DNA of 64,000 nucleotides from Brevibacillus laterosporus (GTDB lineage: Bacteria > Bacillota > Bacilli > Brevibacillales > Brevibacillaceae). The notes below the pieces were generated by a model. It saw only the letters and a program-made list of their open reading frames with translations. It was not told where the DNA came from and did not search any database. The position numbers and the translations under genes were made by a program. Of this stretch, positions 36,427 to 43,532 are shown piece by piece (positions within the stretch are counted from its first letter, which is position 1; every line of letters begins with the position of its first letter). The DNA lies in the NCBI GenBank assembly GCA_007833815.1, contig CP033464.1, forward strand, positions 1,284,501 through 1,348,500, in the 5' to 3' direction.

Positions 36427-37860
36427 ATGAGGATTGAAAATGATTTCATTGAACGATTAGATAGGATCATAGCGGAATATATGGACAAAGAGTCTATTCC
36501 AGGGTTGGCTGTAGGTATTGTAAAGGGTAAAAAAATCGTTTATGCAAAAGGCTATGGAGTAAAAAATGTCGATACGAAAGAACCAGTTAACGAACACTCG
36601 CTATTTCATATGGCATCCATTTCGAAGACATTTGTAGCAACTGCCATTATGCAATTGGTTGAGGAAGGAAGAGTAAATTTAGATTCCTATGTAACCGAAT
36701 ATTTGCCCTATTTCGAACTAAGGGATGAGCAATACAGAAGCATTACCATTAGACAGTTATTAAGCCATACCTCTGGAATACCAAATGATTCGAATTATGA
36801 ATGGGATAAGCCCCAGTATGATGAAGAGGCTTTAGAGAGATATGTGAAAGGCATTACCTACATGGACTTGATGTGGAAGCCAGGAGAAAGGTTTGGTTAC
36901 AGTGATACGGCTTTTGAAATCTTGGGGGATGTGATTTCAAAAGTTTCAGGGATTTCTTTTGAACAATATATGAAAGAAAATGTGTTAGAGGTTCTAGGGA
37001 TGAAAGAAAGTCATTTTTATAAGCCAGCTCTTTCAGCTGATTTATTAACTTCTCCGCATATCTTGTATGTAAAGAATGATTACACGGCAAAGGTAAGTGA
37101 GATTTTCCCCTATAATCGGACCCATGCTCCAAGCTCTACGCTATGTTCAAGCGCGATCGAAATGTGCCATTATGCGATTGCTAATATGAGTGAGGGAAGC
37201 TTGAACGGACAAATCCTCTTACATCCTGATAGTCATGCTGAGCTCTGGAAAAGCCAAGTGCACACGGGATGGGATGGCTTCATGACAGAAATGGGCCTAT
37301 CTTGGTTCCTAGGCGAGTACAAAGGGCATAAAGTGAAATCTCATGTAGGTGGAGATACGGGATTTCGTAGTGAGTTCATGGTTTTACCAGAGGAAGGTAT
37401 TGCTGTTGTTATTATGACCAACTCCGATTATGTGAGTACACAGCCGCTATGCACAACTATTTTAGATATCGTCTTAGGGCAGGAAGCTATCCTGATAAAA
37501 AAATCATTAGCCCATCACTTGGCAAGAAAAGTGATTCATACGGATGTCGATATAGCATCAGAGTATTGTTCCTGCAATAAAAACGCTATAGAGGAGTTTT
37601 TTGTGGACGCGGGAGAATGCAATTCTATTGCTCATGAGTGGTCTAAGGAAAAAAGATTTGGCGAAGCGATTGAAATGCTTACAGCCTCGATTATTGCCTT
37701 TCCCGATTCATCTGTCCTATATGATAGCCTAGGGAAAATGTATGTACGAAGTGGAGAGGACCAACTAGCAATTGAGAGCTATCGTAAATCACTAGAGTTG
37801 AACCCGGAAAATGAAAAAACAAAACGAACGATAAAAGATTTGAGTAGTAATGAAACATAA
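36427..37860 (+). CDS. Cytoplasmic beta-lactamase-fold (S12) protein with C-terminal TPR
   Basis: The 477-residue protein has an S12/beta-lactamase-like catalytic domain at about 5-355 with SxxK at S64-K67 (ASISKTF) and Tyr158 in the GYSDTAFEILG motif. Typical HTSGIP and GxxFGYSD segments are present. The last 80 residues form tetratricopeptide-type helices (AIEMLTASIIAFPDSSVLYD, AIESYRKSLELNPENEKT). Unlike the peptidase-exporter, it has no signal peptide or membrane helix, so it should act inside the cell. It starts 47 bases after NRPS 3. Possible roles are acylation or hydrolysis of the product, trimming of shunt peptides, or self-resistance; the sequence alone does not decide. Confidence 0.8.
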   Translation: MRIENDFIERLDRIIAEYMDKESIPGLAVGIVKGKKIVYAKGYGVKNVDTKEPVNEHSLFHMASISKTFVATAIMQLVEEGRVNLDSYVTEYLPYFELRDEQYRSITIRQLLSHTSGIPNDSNYEWDKPQYDEEALERYVKGITYMDLMWKPGERFGYSDTAFEILGDVISKVSGISFEQYMKENVLEVLGMKESHFYKPALSADLLTSPHILYVKNDYTAKVSEIFPYNRTHAPSSTLCSSAIEMCHYAIANMSEGSLNGQILLHPDSHAELWKSQVHTGWDGFMTEMGLSWFLGEYKGHKVKSHVGGDTGFRSEFMVLPEEGIAVVIMTNSDYVSTQPLCTTILDIVLGQEAILIKKSLAHHLARKVIHTDVDIASEYCSCNKNAIEEFFVDAGECNSIAHEWSKEKRFGEAIEMLTASIIAFPDSSVLYDSLGKMYVRSGEDQLAIESYRKSLELNPENEKTKRTIKDLSSNET

Positions 37861-37892
37861 GGGTATGTCTGCATTATGTATTGTTCCGAGAG

Positions 37893-37923
37893 AATAAGCA
37901 CTTCATTGAGTGCTTATTTTTTT
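37893..37923 (+). terminator. Terminator between the S12 protein and the desaturase
   Basis: AATAAGCACT pairs with AGTGCTTATT around TCATTG, followed by seven T including the arm end. It splits the core NRPS genes from the desaturase and Dap genes, and is a second candidate for LoaP read-through. Confidence 0.85.
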
Positions 37924-37965
37924 GTGTAAGATAGCAAAAAGTAGTAAAATATGGGAGGGATTATA

Positions 37966-38979
37966 ATGAAAGAAGCGGTTGTAGGACAACCATGGGCACA
38001 ACAGGATGTAACCCCGCAAAGTGCAACATCGAATAAGGGAATCTTATTTTCGAAAGATATCATGAATCAATTAAAGGGCTTGCAGAAGAAAAATAATTGG
38101 TACAACTTTTTCGCGTTAGGACTTGATTGGTCATTGATTGCTCTCGTCATTGTGTTAGCGCATGTCTATCAAAATATATGGACGTATCTAGGAGCTATCA
38201 TTGTGATCGGGGGTAGAATGAGAGGGTTGGACAATCTCATGCATGAAGCAAGTCACAATATGCTGTTTAAGAGTCGGTGGCTAAATAAGTGGGTGGGGTC
38301 TATTTTCATTGCTTTTCCTGTTATTACGAATTACAAACCATATTGTGATTCGCATTATAAGCACCATAAATATTTATGGACAGATAAAGATCCAGATACA
38401 TCGGAATTAAAAGCAATGGGTTTAAACCATGCCGTAATCAGTAAAAAGTATTTTATTTTCCGATACATTTTTGGTTCTATTTTCATCAAACATGTTTTTC
38501 GGAATGTTTTGAATGCGGTTATTAGGCTTTTTTCTAAACAAGATCAAACGACTGTAGAGTACATCATTAAATTGTGTATGTGGTCCTCTGTGATTGCTCT
38601 ATCTATTATCTATCATTTTTGGTGGGAGTTAATTCTGTACTGGTTTGTACCGCTTGTCACGATTTTTCCAGTCATTCGTTTTTGGTCTGATTTAGCCGAC
38701 CATTCTGGTTTAGAAACGTCAGACCCGCTGTATTCGAGCAGAAACTCTTACGGCAATTGGCTGGAGCGATTGATTTTGTATCCACACCATGATACTTACC
38801 ATATTGTGCACCATCTTTTTCCTTACATCCCGCACTATAACTTGAAAAAAGCTCATCTTGTGCTGATGAGCCATTCTGATTATGCAAAGGCACATCATTG
38901 TACTGGATTTTTCAAAACTTTTTTACCAGGGTTTCGATCTGTCATCGACGATATTGTCACTAAATTAAATCACAAATAA
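37966..38979 (+). CDS. Membrane fatty-acid-desaturase-family di-iron enzyme
   Basis: The 337-residue protein carries the three histidine boxes of the family: HxxxH at H93-H97 (HEASH), HxxHH at H130-H134 (HYKHH) and HxxHH at H279-H283 (HIVHH). Hydrophobic helices occur at about 45-65, 67-85 and 205-245. ATG 37966 follows GGGAGGG by six bases. Such enzymes desaturate or hydroxylate acyl chains or, as in the rhizobitoxine enzyme RtxC, amino-acid-derived compounds. In this cluster it may act on the N-terminal acyl group or on the peptide. It is followed closely by the SbnI-like gene. Substrate unknown. Confidence 0.82.
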   Translation: MKEAVVGQPWAQQDVTPQSATSNKGILFSKDIMNQLKGLQKKNNWYNFFALGLDWSLIALVIVLAHVYQNIWTYLGAIIVIGGRMRGLDNLMHEASHNMLFKSRWLNKWVGSIFIAFPVITNYKPYCDSHYKHHKYLWTDKDPDTSELKAMGLNHAVISKKYFIFRYIFGSIFIKHVFRNVLNAVIRLFSKQDQTTVEYIIKLCMWSSVIALSIIYHFWWELILYWFVPLVTIFPVIRFWSDLADHSGLETSDPLYSSRNSYGNWLERLILYPHHDTYHIVHHLFPYIPHYNLKKAHLVLMSHSDYAKAHHCTGFFKTFLPGFRSVIDDIVTKLNHK

Positions 38980-39070
38980 CAAAAAAGGATGCGTTCTAGA
39001 GTAATGAGAGTTCTTGTTCAATGTTCATCTATGTTAGTAGTCCATAAAAACAAGAAGGGAGGTCTACGCT

Positions 39071-39844
39071 ATGGATGTATTAGCTTCCCTGCGAGTAGTT
39101 GATATCGACCAGATTTGCTTTCATGAAGCTCATGAAGAAGCGCGTCTTCTACATACTTGCCAATTAATACAGGATGAAGGGGTACTTAGACATACACCTC
39201 TTGCTTCACAATTGAGCGATGGTCGCTATCTGATTCTGGACGGTGCTCATCGGACTCTTGCACTGAAAAAATTACAATGCAGTCGGGCTGTTGTTCAAAT
39301 GGTACATCTGGATAACTGTCATTTGGGAGCATGGAATCATCTGTTGCCAGTGGGAGAGTGGATGAGCCAGTTGAAGAATCATGCTGCTCTATATTGGTCG
39401 AAGGAAAGCGAAAATCAATATGGAGCTCCCTTAGCTGAGTTTATTGAGCATGATGGAAATACAAGCTTTGTATATTCAAAAGCGGGAGATGAAAAGCTCA
39501 CTCGATTGAAAGACTGGCATAGCATAGTAGATTCCTATAATAACTCTTTTCCTGTAAAACGTTTGCCACAAGATAATGGCTTACAGCTTCCTCTGTTAGG
39601 GGAGGTGCTACTCCGTTTTCCGTGTTATAGCTTGCAGCAGTTGGAGGAAATTGCGTTAGCCGGTCACATTATGCCAGCAGGTGTTACACGTTGCATGGTT
39701 GAGGGACGACTTTTGAATTTAAGAATACCTCTTGAATTTTTAACGAGCCAAGTCTTTCAGCAGGATGAATGGAATGAGTTACTGAGCCGTTGGAAAAAGT
39801 CATTGAGACTTTATTCAGAAGCCGTTTATCTATGTGAGGTATAA
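39071..39844 (+). CDS. sbnI: SbnI-like ParB/sulfiredoxin-fold protein (serine kinase)
   Basis: The 257-residue length matches SbnI of the staphyloferrin B locus. A ParB/Srx-type N-terminal domain contains LSDGRYLILDGAHRTLALKK (about 52-71) with the DGAHR motif, preceded by a VDIDQI strand. SbnI was shown to phosphorylate free L-serine to O-phosphoserine, the SbnA substrate. AAGGGAGG precedes ATG 39071. Its place between the desaturase and the SbnA-like gene supports a role in Dap supply. A DNA-binding regulatory role, once proposed for SbnI, is the alternative. Confidence 0.75.
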   Translation: MDVLASLRVVDIDQICFHEAHEEARLLHTCQLIQDEGVLRHTPLASQLSDGRYLILDGAHRTLALKKLQCSRAVVQMVHLDNCHLGAWNHLLPVGEWMSQLKNHAALYWSKESENQYGAPLAEFIEHDGNTSFVYSKAGDEKLTRLKDWHSIVDSYNNSFPVKRLPQDNGLQLPLLGEVLLRFPCYSLQQLEEIALAGHIMPAGVTRCMVEGRLLNLRIPLEFLTSQVFQQDEWNELLSRWKKSLRLYSEAVYLCEV

Positions 39845-39903
39845 CATATTTTCCCGTGTAGGTGCATGTTGAAGACTGAAATTTAAATAAATGAGGGATT
39901 AGT

Positions 39904-40878
39904 ATGATCAATCGCCTTCTATCTATCAGTCATCTTGTAGGAAATACACCTCTTGTTACATTGGATCATGAGGCTATCAATTTATTTGCCAAATTAGAAT
40001 ATAATAATTTGATGGGCAGCGTTAAAATGAGAGCGGCATACTATATTTTGAAACAAGCCATTGAGAGAGGCGATATCACAGAAAATACGACTGTGATTGA
40101 ATCTACATCTGGCAATTTTGGAGTTGCGCTTGCTACCTTATGCAAAAGACTTGGAATTACATTTATTCCGGTTGTTGATCCCAATATTAGCCCTATTTAC
40201 GAGAATCTTCTGCATGCTTTTTCGTATCAGGTGGTCAAGGTAACTGAACGTGATGAAACGGGCGGTTTTTTATTAACCAGAATCCAAAAGATTAAAGAAC
40301 TTTGCCAGTCAACAAAGAACTCGTTTTGGACGAATCAGTATGGAAACATTGATTGTTTCTGGGCGCATTATCATGGACTTGGTGAAGAGATTGCCGCCCA
40401 TTTCGATGAACTTGATTATGCTTTTATTGGTGTGAGTTCTGGAGGTACGATTTCAGGCGTGTCCAGACGATTAAAAGAAAAGTTTCCACAGATAAAAATC
40501 ATTGCCGTGGATAGCGAGGGTTCTGTTATTTTTGGAGACCAGCCGAAGAAGCGTTATATTCCGGGGATCGGCTCCAGTATGGTGCCAGATCTATTAAAAG
40601 AAGCGGTTATTGATGAAGTGATTCATGTTCCAGAAGAAAAGACCATCGAAGGATGCTATCAATTGTTTGAAAACCACGCGATTTTTGGTGGAGGATCTTC
40701 TGGAACTTCCTATTATGCGATTACCCACTATTTCAAAGATAAGCTTTTTGAGAAATCACCTAATGTTGTGTTTCTAGTTCCCGATAATGGCATGGCATAC
40801 GTCAACACTGTCTATGATAAACAGTGGGCTGATCAACTTCACCAATCAACAAATGAATTAGTAACGACTAGGAAATAA
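39904..40878 (+). CDS. sbnA: SbnA-like PLP synthase for 2,3-diaminopropionate
   Basis: The 324-residue fold-type II PLP enzyme of the cysteine synthase family has Lys41 in the GSVKMRAAYYI cofactor motif, the substrate loop ESTSGNFGVALA (about 74), and a GVSSGGTISG phosphate-binding loop (about 178). SbnA joins O-phosphoserine and glutamate into ACEGA, which SbnB then splits to Dap. The divergent loops and the presence of SbnB- and SbnI-like partners argue for this over ordinary cysteine synthesis. It is the last gene of the cluster, followed by a strong terminator. Confidence 0.85.
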   Translation: MINRLLSISHLVGNTPLVTLDHEAINLFAKLEYNNLMGSVKMRAAYYILKQAIERGDITENTTVIESTSGNFGVALATLCKRLGITFIPVVDPNISPIYENLLHAFSYQVVKVTERDETGGFLLTRIQKIKELCQSTKNSFWTNQYGNIDCFWAHYHGLGEEIAAHFDELDYAFIGVSSGGTISGVSRRLKEKFPQIKIIAVDSEGSVIFGDQPKKRYIPGIGSSMVPDLLKEAVIDEVIHVPEEKTIEGCYQLFENHAIFGGGSSGTSYYAITHYFKDKLFEKSPNVVFLVPDNGMAYVNTVYDKQWADQLHQSTNELVTTRK

Positions 40879-40910
40879 CACCATATTCAAATCCATTATG
40901 TTAAAAAAGG

Positions 40911-40955
40911 GCCTCTCTTTCATGCTGTAATAGCATTTTAAGGGAGGCTTTTTTT
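40911..40955 (+). terminator. Terminator ending the NRPS/Dap cluster
   Basis: GCCTCTCTT pairs with AAGGGAGGC (one G-U) around an inner ATGCT/AGCAT hairpin, followed by seven T. It marks the right boundary of the cluster. Confidence 0.88.
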
Positions 40956-41006
40956 GTCCCTATCTTGCGGATTATGGAAAGCCTTGATAAATAGGTAGAA
41001 AAAAGT

Positions 41007-41036
41007 TTGACAATACATTTTATTTGTAACTATAAT
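41007..41036 (+). promoter_or_regulatory. Consensus sigma-A promoter
   Basis: TTGACA at 41007-41012 and TATAAT at 41031-41036, both perfect hexamers, are 18 bases apart. The promoter lies 50 bases upstream of the DsbA-like gene. Confidence 0.9.
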
Positions 41037-41044
41037 GGTTGCAA
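41024..41044 (+). promoter_or_regulatory. Operator covering the -10 box
   Basis: TTGTAAC-N7-GTTGCAA is an inverted repeat with one mismatch whose seven-base centre is the -10 hexamer plus one G. A further AACTATAA direct repeat follows. The shape and the oxidoreductase target suggest a redox- or electrophile-sensing MarR/DUF24 repressor, by analogy only. Confidence 0.6.
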
Positions 41045-41084
41045 CTATAACGTACCATTTTACAGATAAGGTGATGAGCGTAAC

Positions 41085-41735
41085 ATGACAGTGAAAATTA
41101 AAGTGTATTCAGATTATGTATGTCCATTTTGTTTTTTAGCGAAAGCTCCATTTGAGGAAGCAATTGAAGGAAAGGATGTTGAAGTGGAATGGATGCCTTT
41201 TGAATTGAGACCAAGTCCATCCTTACAATTAGATCCTTGGAATGATCCCTCCAAACTTTCTGGTTGGAATTCATTCATTGCTCCAACAGCTGAAAAATGG
41301 GGAGTCAACATGAAATTACCCCACATGTCACCTCATCCTTATACACACGTAGCGTTTGAAGGATACCATTTTGCTAAGGAGCAAGGTATGGGGACGGAAT
41401 ACAACAATAGAGTGTTTAAAGCATTTTTCCAAGAGGAACAAAACATCGGTGAAATTGAAGTTCTAGTTAAGCTTGCAGGTGAAATTGGTTTGGATGAGGA
41501 AGGATTTAAAGAGGCATTGGTAACAAGAAAGTATAAAGAGGTGCAGGAAAAGGCACGTCAGCACGCAGACGAAGAGGCTCAAATCATGGCTGTCCCAACA
41601 TTTGTGATAGGTGAAGAGCGATTACAAGGGGCAGTAAGTAAAGAAATGTTTGAGAAGGTTTTAGCTCAGGAATTAGGAAAGGTTCGTGCGCCTTCTCCTA
41701 ATGGTATGCAATGCGATAGTAATGGAAGCTGTTAA
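41085..41735 (+). CDS. FrnE-like DsbA-family oxidoreductase
   Basis: The 216-residue thioredoxin-fold protein has a CPFC redox motif at C13-C16 right after the first strand, the FrnE/2-hydroxychromene-isomerase-like layout, and a cis-Pro segment IMAVPTFVIG (about 170). No signal peptide is present, so it is cytoplasmic. A Cys-containing tail (MQCDSNGSC) ends the protein. Its strong promoter with an operator over the -10 box implies inducible expression, probably in thiol or electrophile stress. Substrate unknown. Confidence 0.85.
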   Translation: MTVKIKVYSDYVCPFCFLAKAPFEEAIEGKDVEVEWMPFELRPSPSLQLDPWNDPSKLSGWNSFIAPTAEKWGVNMKLPHMSPHPYTHVAFEGYHFAKEQGMGTEYNNRVFKAFFQEEQNIGEIEVLVKLAGEIGLDEEGFKEALVTRKYKEVQEKARQHADEEAQIMAVPTFVIGEERLQGAVSKEMFEKVLAQELGKVRAPSPNGMQCDSNGSC

Positions 41736-41855
41736 TGTCAGACATGAACAATCGAAGCGAGAGTAACATCATGTAAAAATAGGAAATTATGAAGCATCTA
41801 AGTTTCTTCTGACAGTAGAATTTTTTCTAGTCAAAGTCAAAGTATCGATGTATCC

Positions 41856-41907
41856 AAGAACCGAGCAGAACGCAGGTTTGAATCCTGTGTCCGCTAGGTT
41901 CTTTTTT
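41856..41907 (+). terminator. Terminator-like stem enclosing a tRNA T-arm-like segment
   Basis: AAGAACC pairs with GGTTCTT, followed by five more T, which looks like a terminator. The 34-base interior contains GCAGG-TTTGAAT-CCTGT, a five-pair stem with a seven-base loop shaped like a tRNA T-arm. No tRNA 5' half is visible. The stem length fits a terminator for the FrnE-like gene or a leader of the antiporter. Confidence 0.5.
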
Positions 41908-42067
41908 ATATCATATAATGGTTCTATTTCTGATATTGATATCAAAAATAAAACATATGTAACATAAAAGAAATGTAGTTAATTTTGAAACCTTTTTGTT
42001 TCTAGTCCGTATAAGTCAATGGGATGAAAAAGTGTGTTTTATTAACAGAATAACTGTTTTTTTGGAG

Positions 42068-42126
42068 GAGCCTGCCACCGCAGCTTTGCTATGTCTTTTT
42101 TTAGCTACGGTTGATGGGCTCTTTTT
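42068..42126 (+). promoter_or_regulatory. Structured leader with terminator upstream of the antiporter
   Basis: GAGCC (42068-42072) pairs with GGCTC (42117-42121) before five T, and inside it ACCG (42077-42080) can pair with CGGT (42108-42111). Short AGC/GCT segments between could form alternative stems or a pseudoknot. It ends 55 bases before the antiporter ATG, with no ORF between, which suggests attenuation. A sodium-type riboswitch is possible for such a gene, but I cannot match a consensus from memory. Confidence 0.45.
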
Positions 42127-42181
42127 GTATTTTTTTCCCTTCGTGTGCTCAAAATATAAACATAAAAGAGGTGGAGTAACT

Positions 42182-43330
42182 ATGCTTGTTTTTCAATTAG
42201 CAATAATTTTGCTAGCTTCAAAAATTGCTGGAGATATCAGTGTTAAATTAGGTCAGCCTTCTGTATTAGGAAAGCTCCTTATTGGTATCGTTTTGGGGCC
42301 TACTGTTCTTGGGGTAGTAACCAATACAGACATTCTTCAGGAATTGAGTCAGATCGGTGTTATCTTACTGATGTTCATTGCAGGTCTAGAAACAGATACA
42401 GAGGAATTCAAACGTACTGGTAAGGCCTCGACCTATGTTGGTATTGCAGGAATTATTTTCCCGTTTGCATTCGGTTATCTAGCTGGATTTTTCCTCCAAC
42501 TTCCTATGATCGAATCTGTTTTCCTCGGTTTGTTACTTTCTGCAACCAGCGTAAGTATTTCCGTTCAAACGCTGAAAGAAATGGGGAAATTGAAATCACG
42601 TGAAGGAACTACAATTCTAGGAGCCGCTGTTATTGATGACATTCTTGTCATTGTTGCCTTGGCTTTTGTCATGAGCTTTGCAGGTGGGGACGTTAATCTT
42701 GGAATGGTGGTCTTGAAAAAGGTAGCATTCTTCGCAATAGCTATCCTTCTAGCATGGAAAGTGGTTCCATGGGTCTTAAACAGATTTGCCCCGCTTCGTG
42801 TATCAGAAGCAGTGATTTCAGCAGGGTTGATCATTTGTTTTATGTATGCTTATTTAGCTGAGTATGCAGGTGTTGCTGGTATCATTGGTGCTTATATTGC
42901 AGGTGTTGCCATTAGTTTAACAAAGCATAAGCATGAAGTGTTTGAGAAGGTTGAAACGATAAGCTACTCCATTTTTGTCCCTGTGTTCTTTACGTCAATT
43001 GGAGTAACGGCTCAATTCATGGGAATTACTCAGAACATCTGGTTAATTCTTGGACTAAGTGTTATAGCGATACTAACAAAGCTCATTGGCTCTGCGATAG
43101 GGGCTAGATTAGCAGGATTTGAGTGGAGAAGCTCTCTAGGTGTTGGTGCAGCCATGGTATCTCGTGGGGAAGTAGCACTCATAATCGCAGCCATGGGTCT
43201 AGAAGCTAATTTGCTAAGCGGTGATATGTTTGCGGTTATTGTAGTTGTGGTCTTGATTACGACGATTGTGACACCGCCTATGATGAAGATGTTTCTGAGT
43301 AAACCTAGTGGGAAAAAACAAAATGCTTAG
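42182..43330 (+). CDS. CPA2-family monovalent cation/proton antiporter
   Basis: About 382 residues with 11-12 hydrophobic helices and the Na+/H+ exchanger fold: GQPSVLGKLLIGIVLGPTVLG near the N-terminus, LMFIAGLETD, an ATSVSISVQTLKE crossing region, AAVIDDILVIV with the conserved Asp, and SRGEVALIIAAMG near the end. It has no RCK/TrkA-N domain, so it is a short KefB-like or NapA-like antiporter. ATG 42182 follows GAGGTGGA; the upstream in-frame extension lies in the leader. It probably exports Na+ or K+ in exchange for protons. Confidence 0.9.
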   Translation: MLVFQLAIILLASKIAGDISVKLGQPSVLGKLLIGIVLGPTVLGVVTNTDILQELSQIGVILLMFIAGLETDTEEFKRTGKASTYVGIAGIIFPFAFGYLAGFFLQLPMIESVFLGLLLSATSVSISVQTLKEMGKLKSREGTTILGAAVIDDILVIVALAFVMSFAGGDVNLGMVVLKKVAFFAIAILLAWKVVPWVLNRFAPLRVSEAVISAGLIICFMYAYLAEYAGVAGIIGAYIAGVAISLTKHKHEVFEKVETISYSIFVPVFFTSIGVTAQFMGITQNIWLILGLSVIAILTKLIGSAIGARLAGFEWRSSLGVGAAMVSRGEVALIIAAMGLEANLLSGDMFAVIVVVVLITTIVTPPMMKMFLSKPSGKKQNA

Positions 43331-43532
43331 TAGGTAAACGAATTTCCTTTGTGTGGACAGTGAGGGTTTCTTAGCATCTATATTTGAGATGATTAGAAAC
43401 TTTCATTGACTGCTGGAGGGAATTTTTTTATGGGGAAAATTTCGAAAAAGCATCAAGGGAATTAGGTATAATTTATTATATGAGAAAAATGACAATCCTT
43501 AAAAACACATTATGAGAAAAAAGGAGTACGCC

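Noticed and set aside
10877-40878. Edeine cluster (also Brevibacillus, also contains Dap)
   Set aside because: No polyketide module, no beta-tyrosine aminomutase and no spermidine-linked release are seen; module order does not fit.
18562-40878. Staphyloferrin B-like siderophore locus
   Set aside because: Only the Dap genes are shared; IucA/IucC-type synthetases are absent and there is no Fur box in the cluster.
41996-42181. 62-residue N-terminal extension of the antiporter
   Set aside because: It covers the structured leader and terminator; the ATG at 42182 has its own ribosome site.
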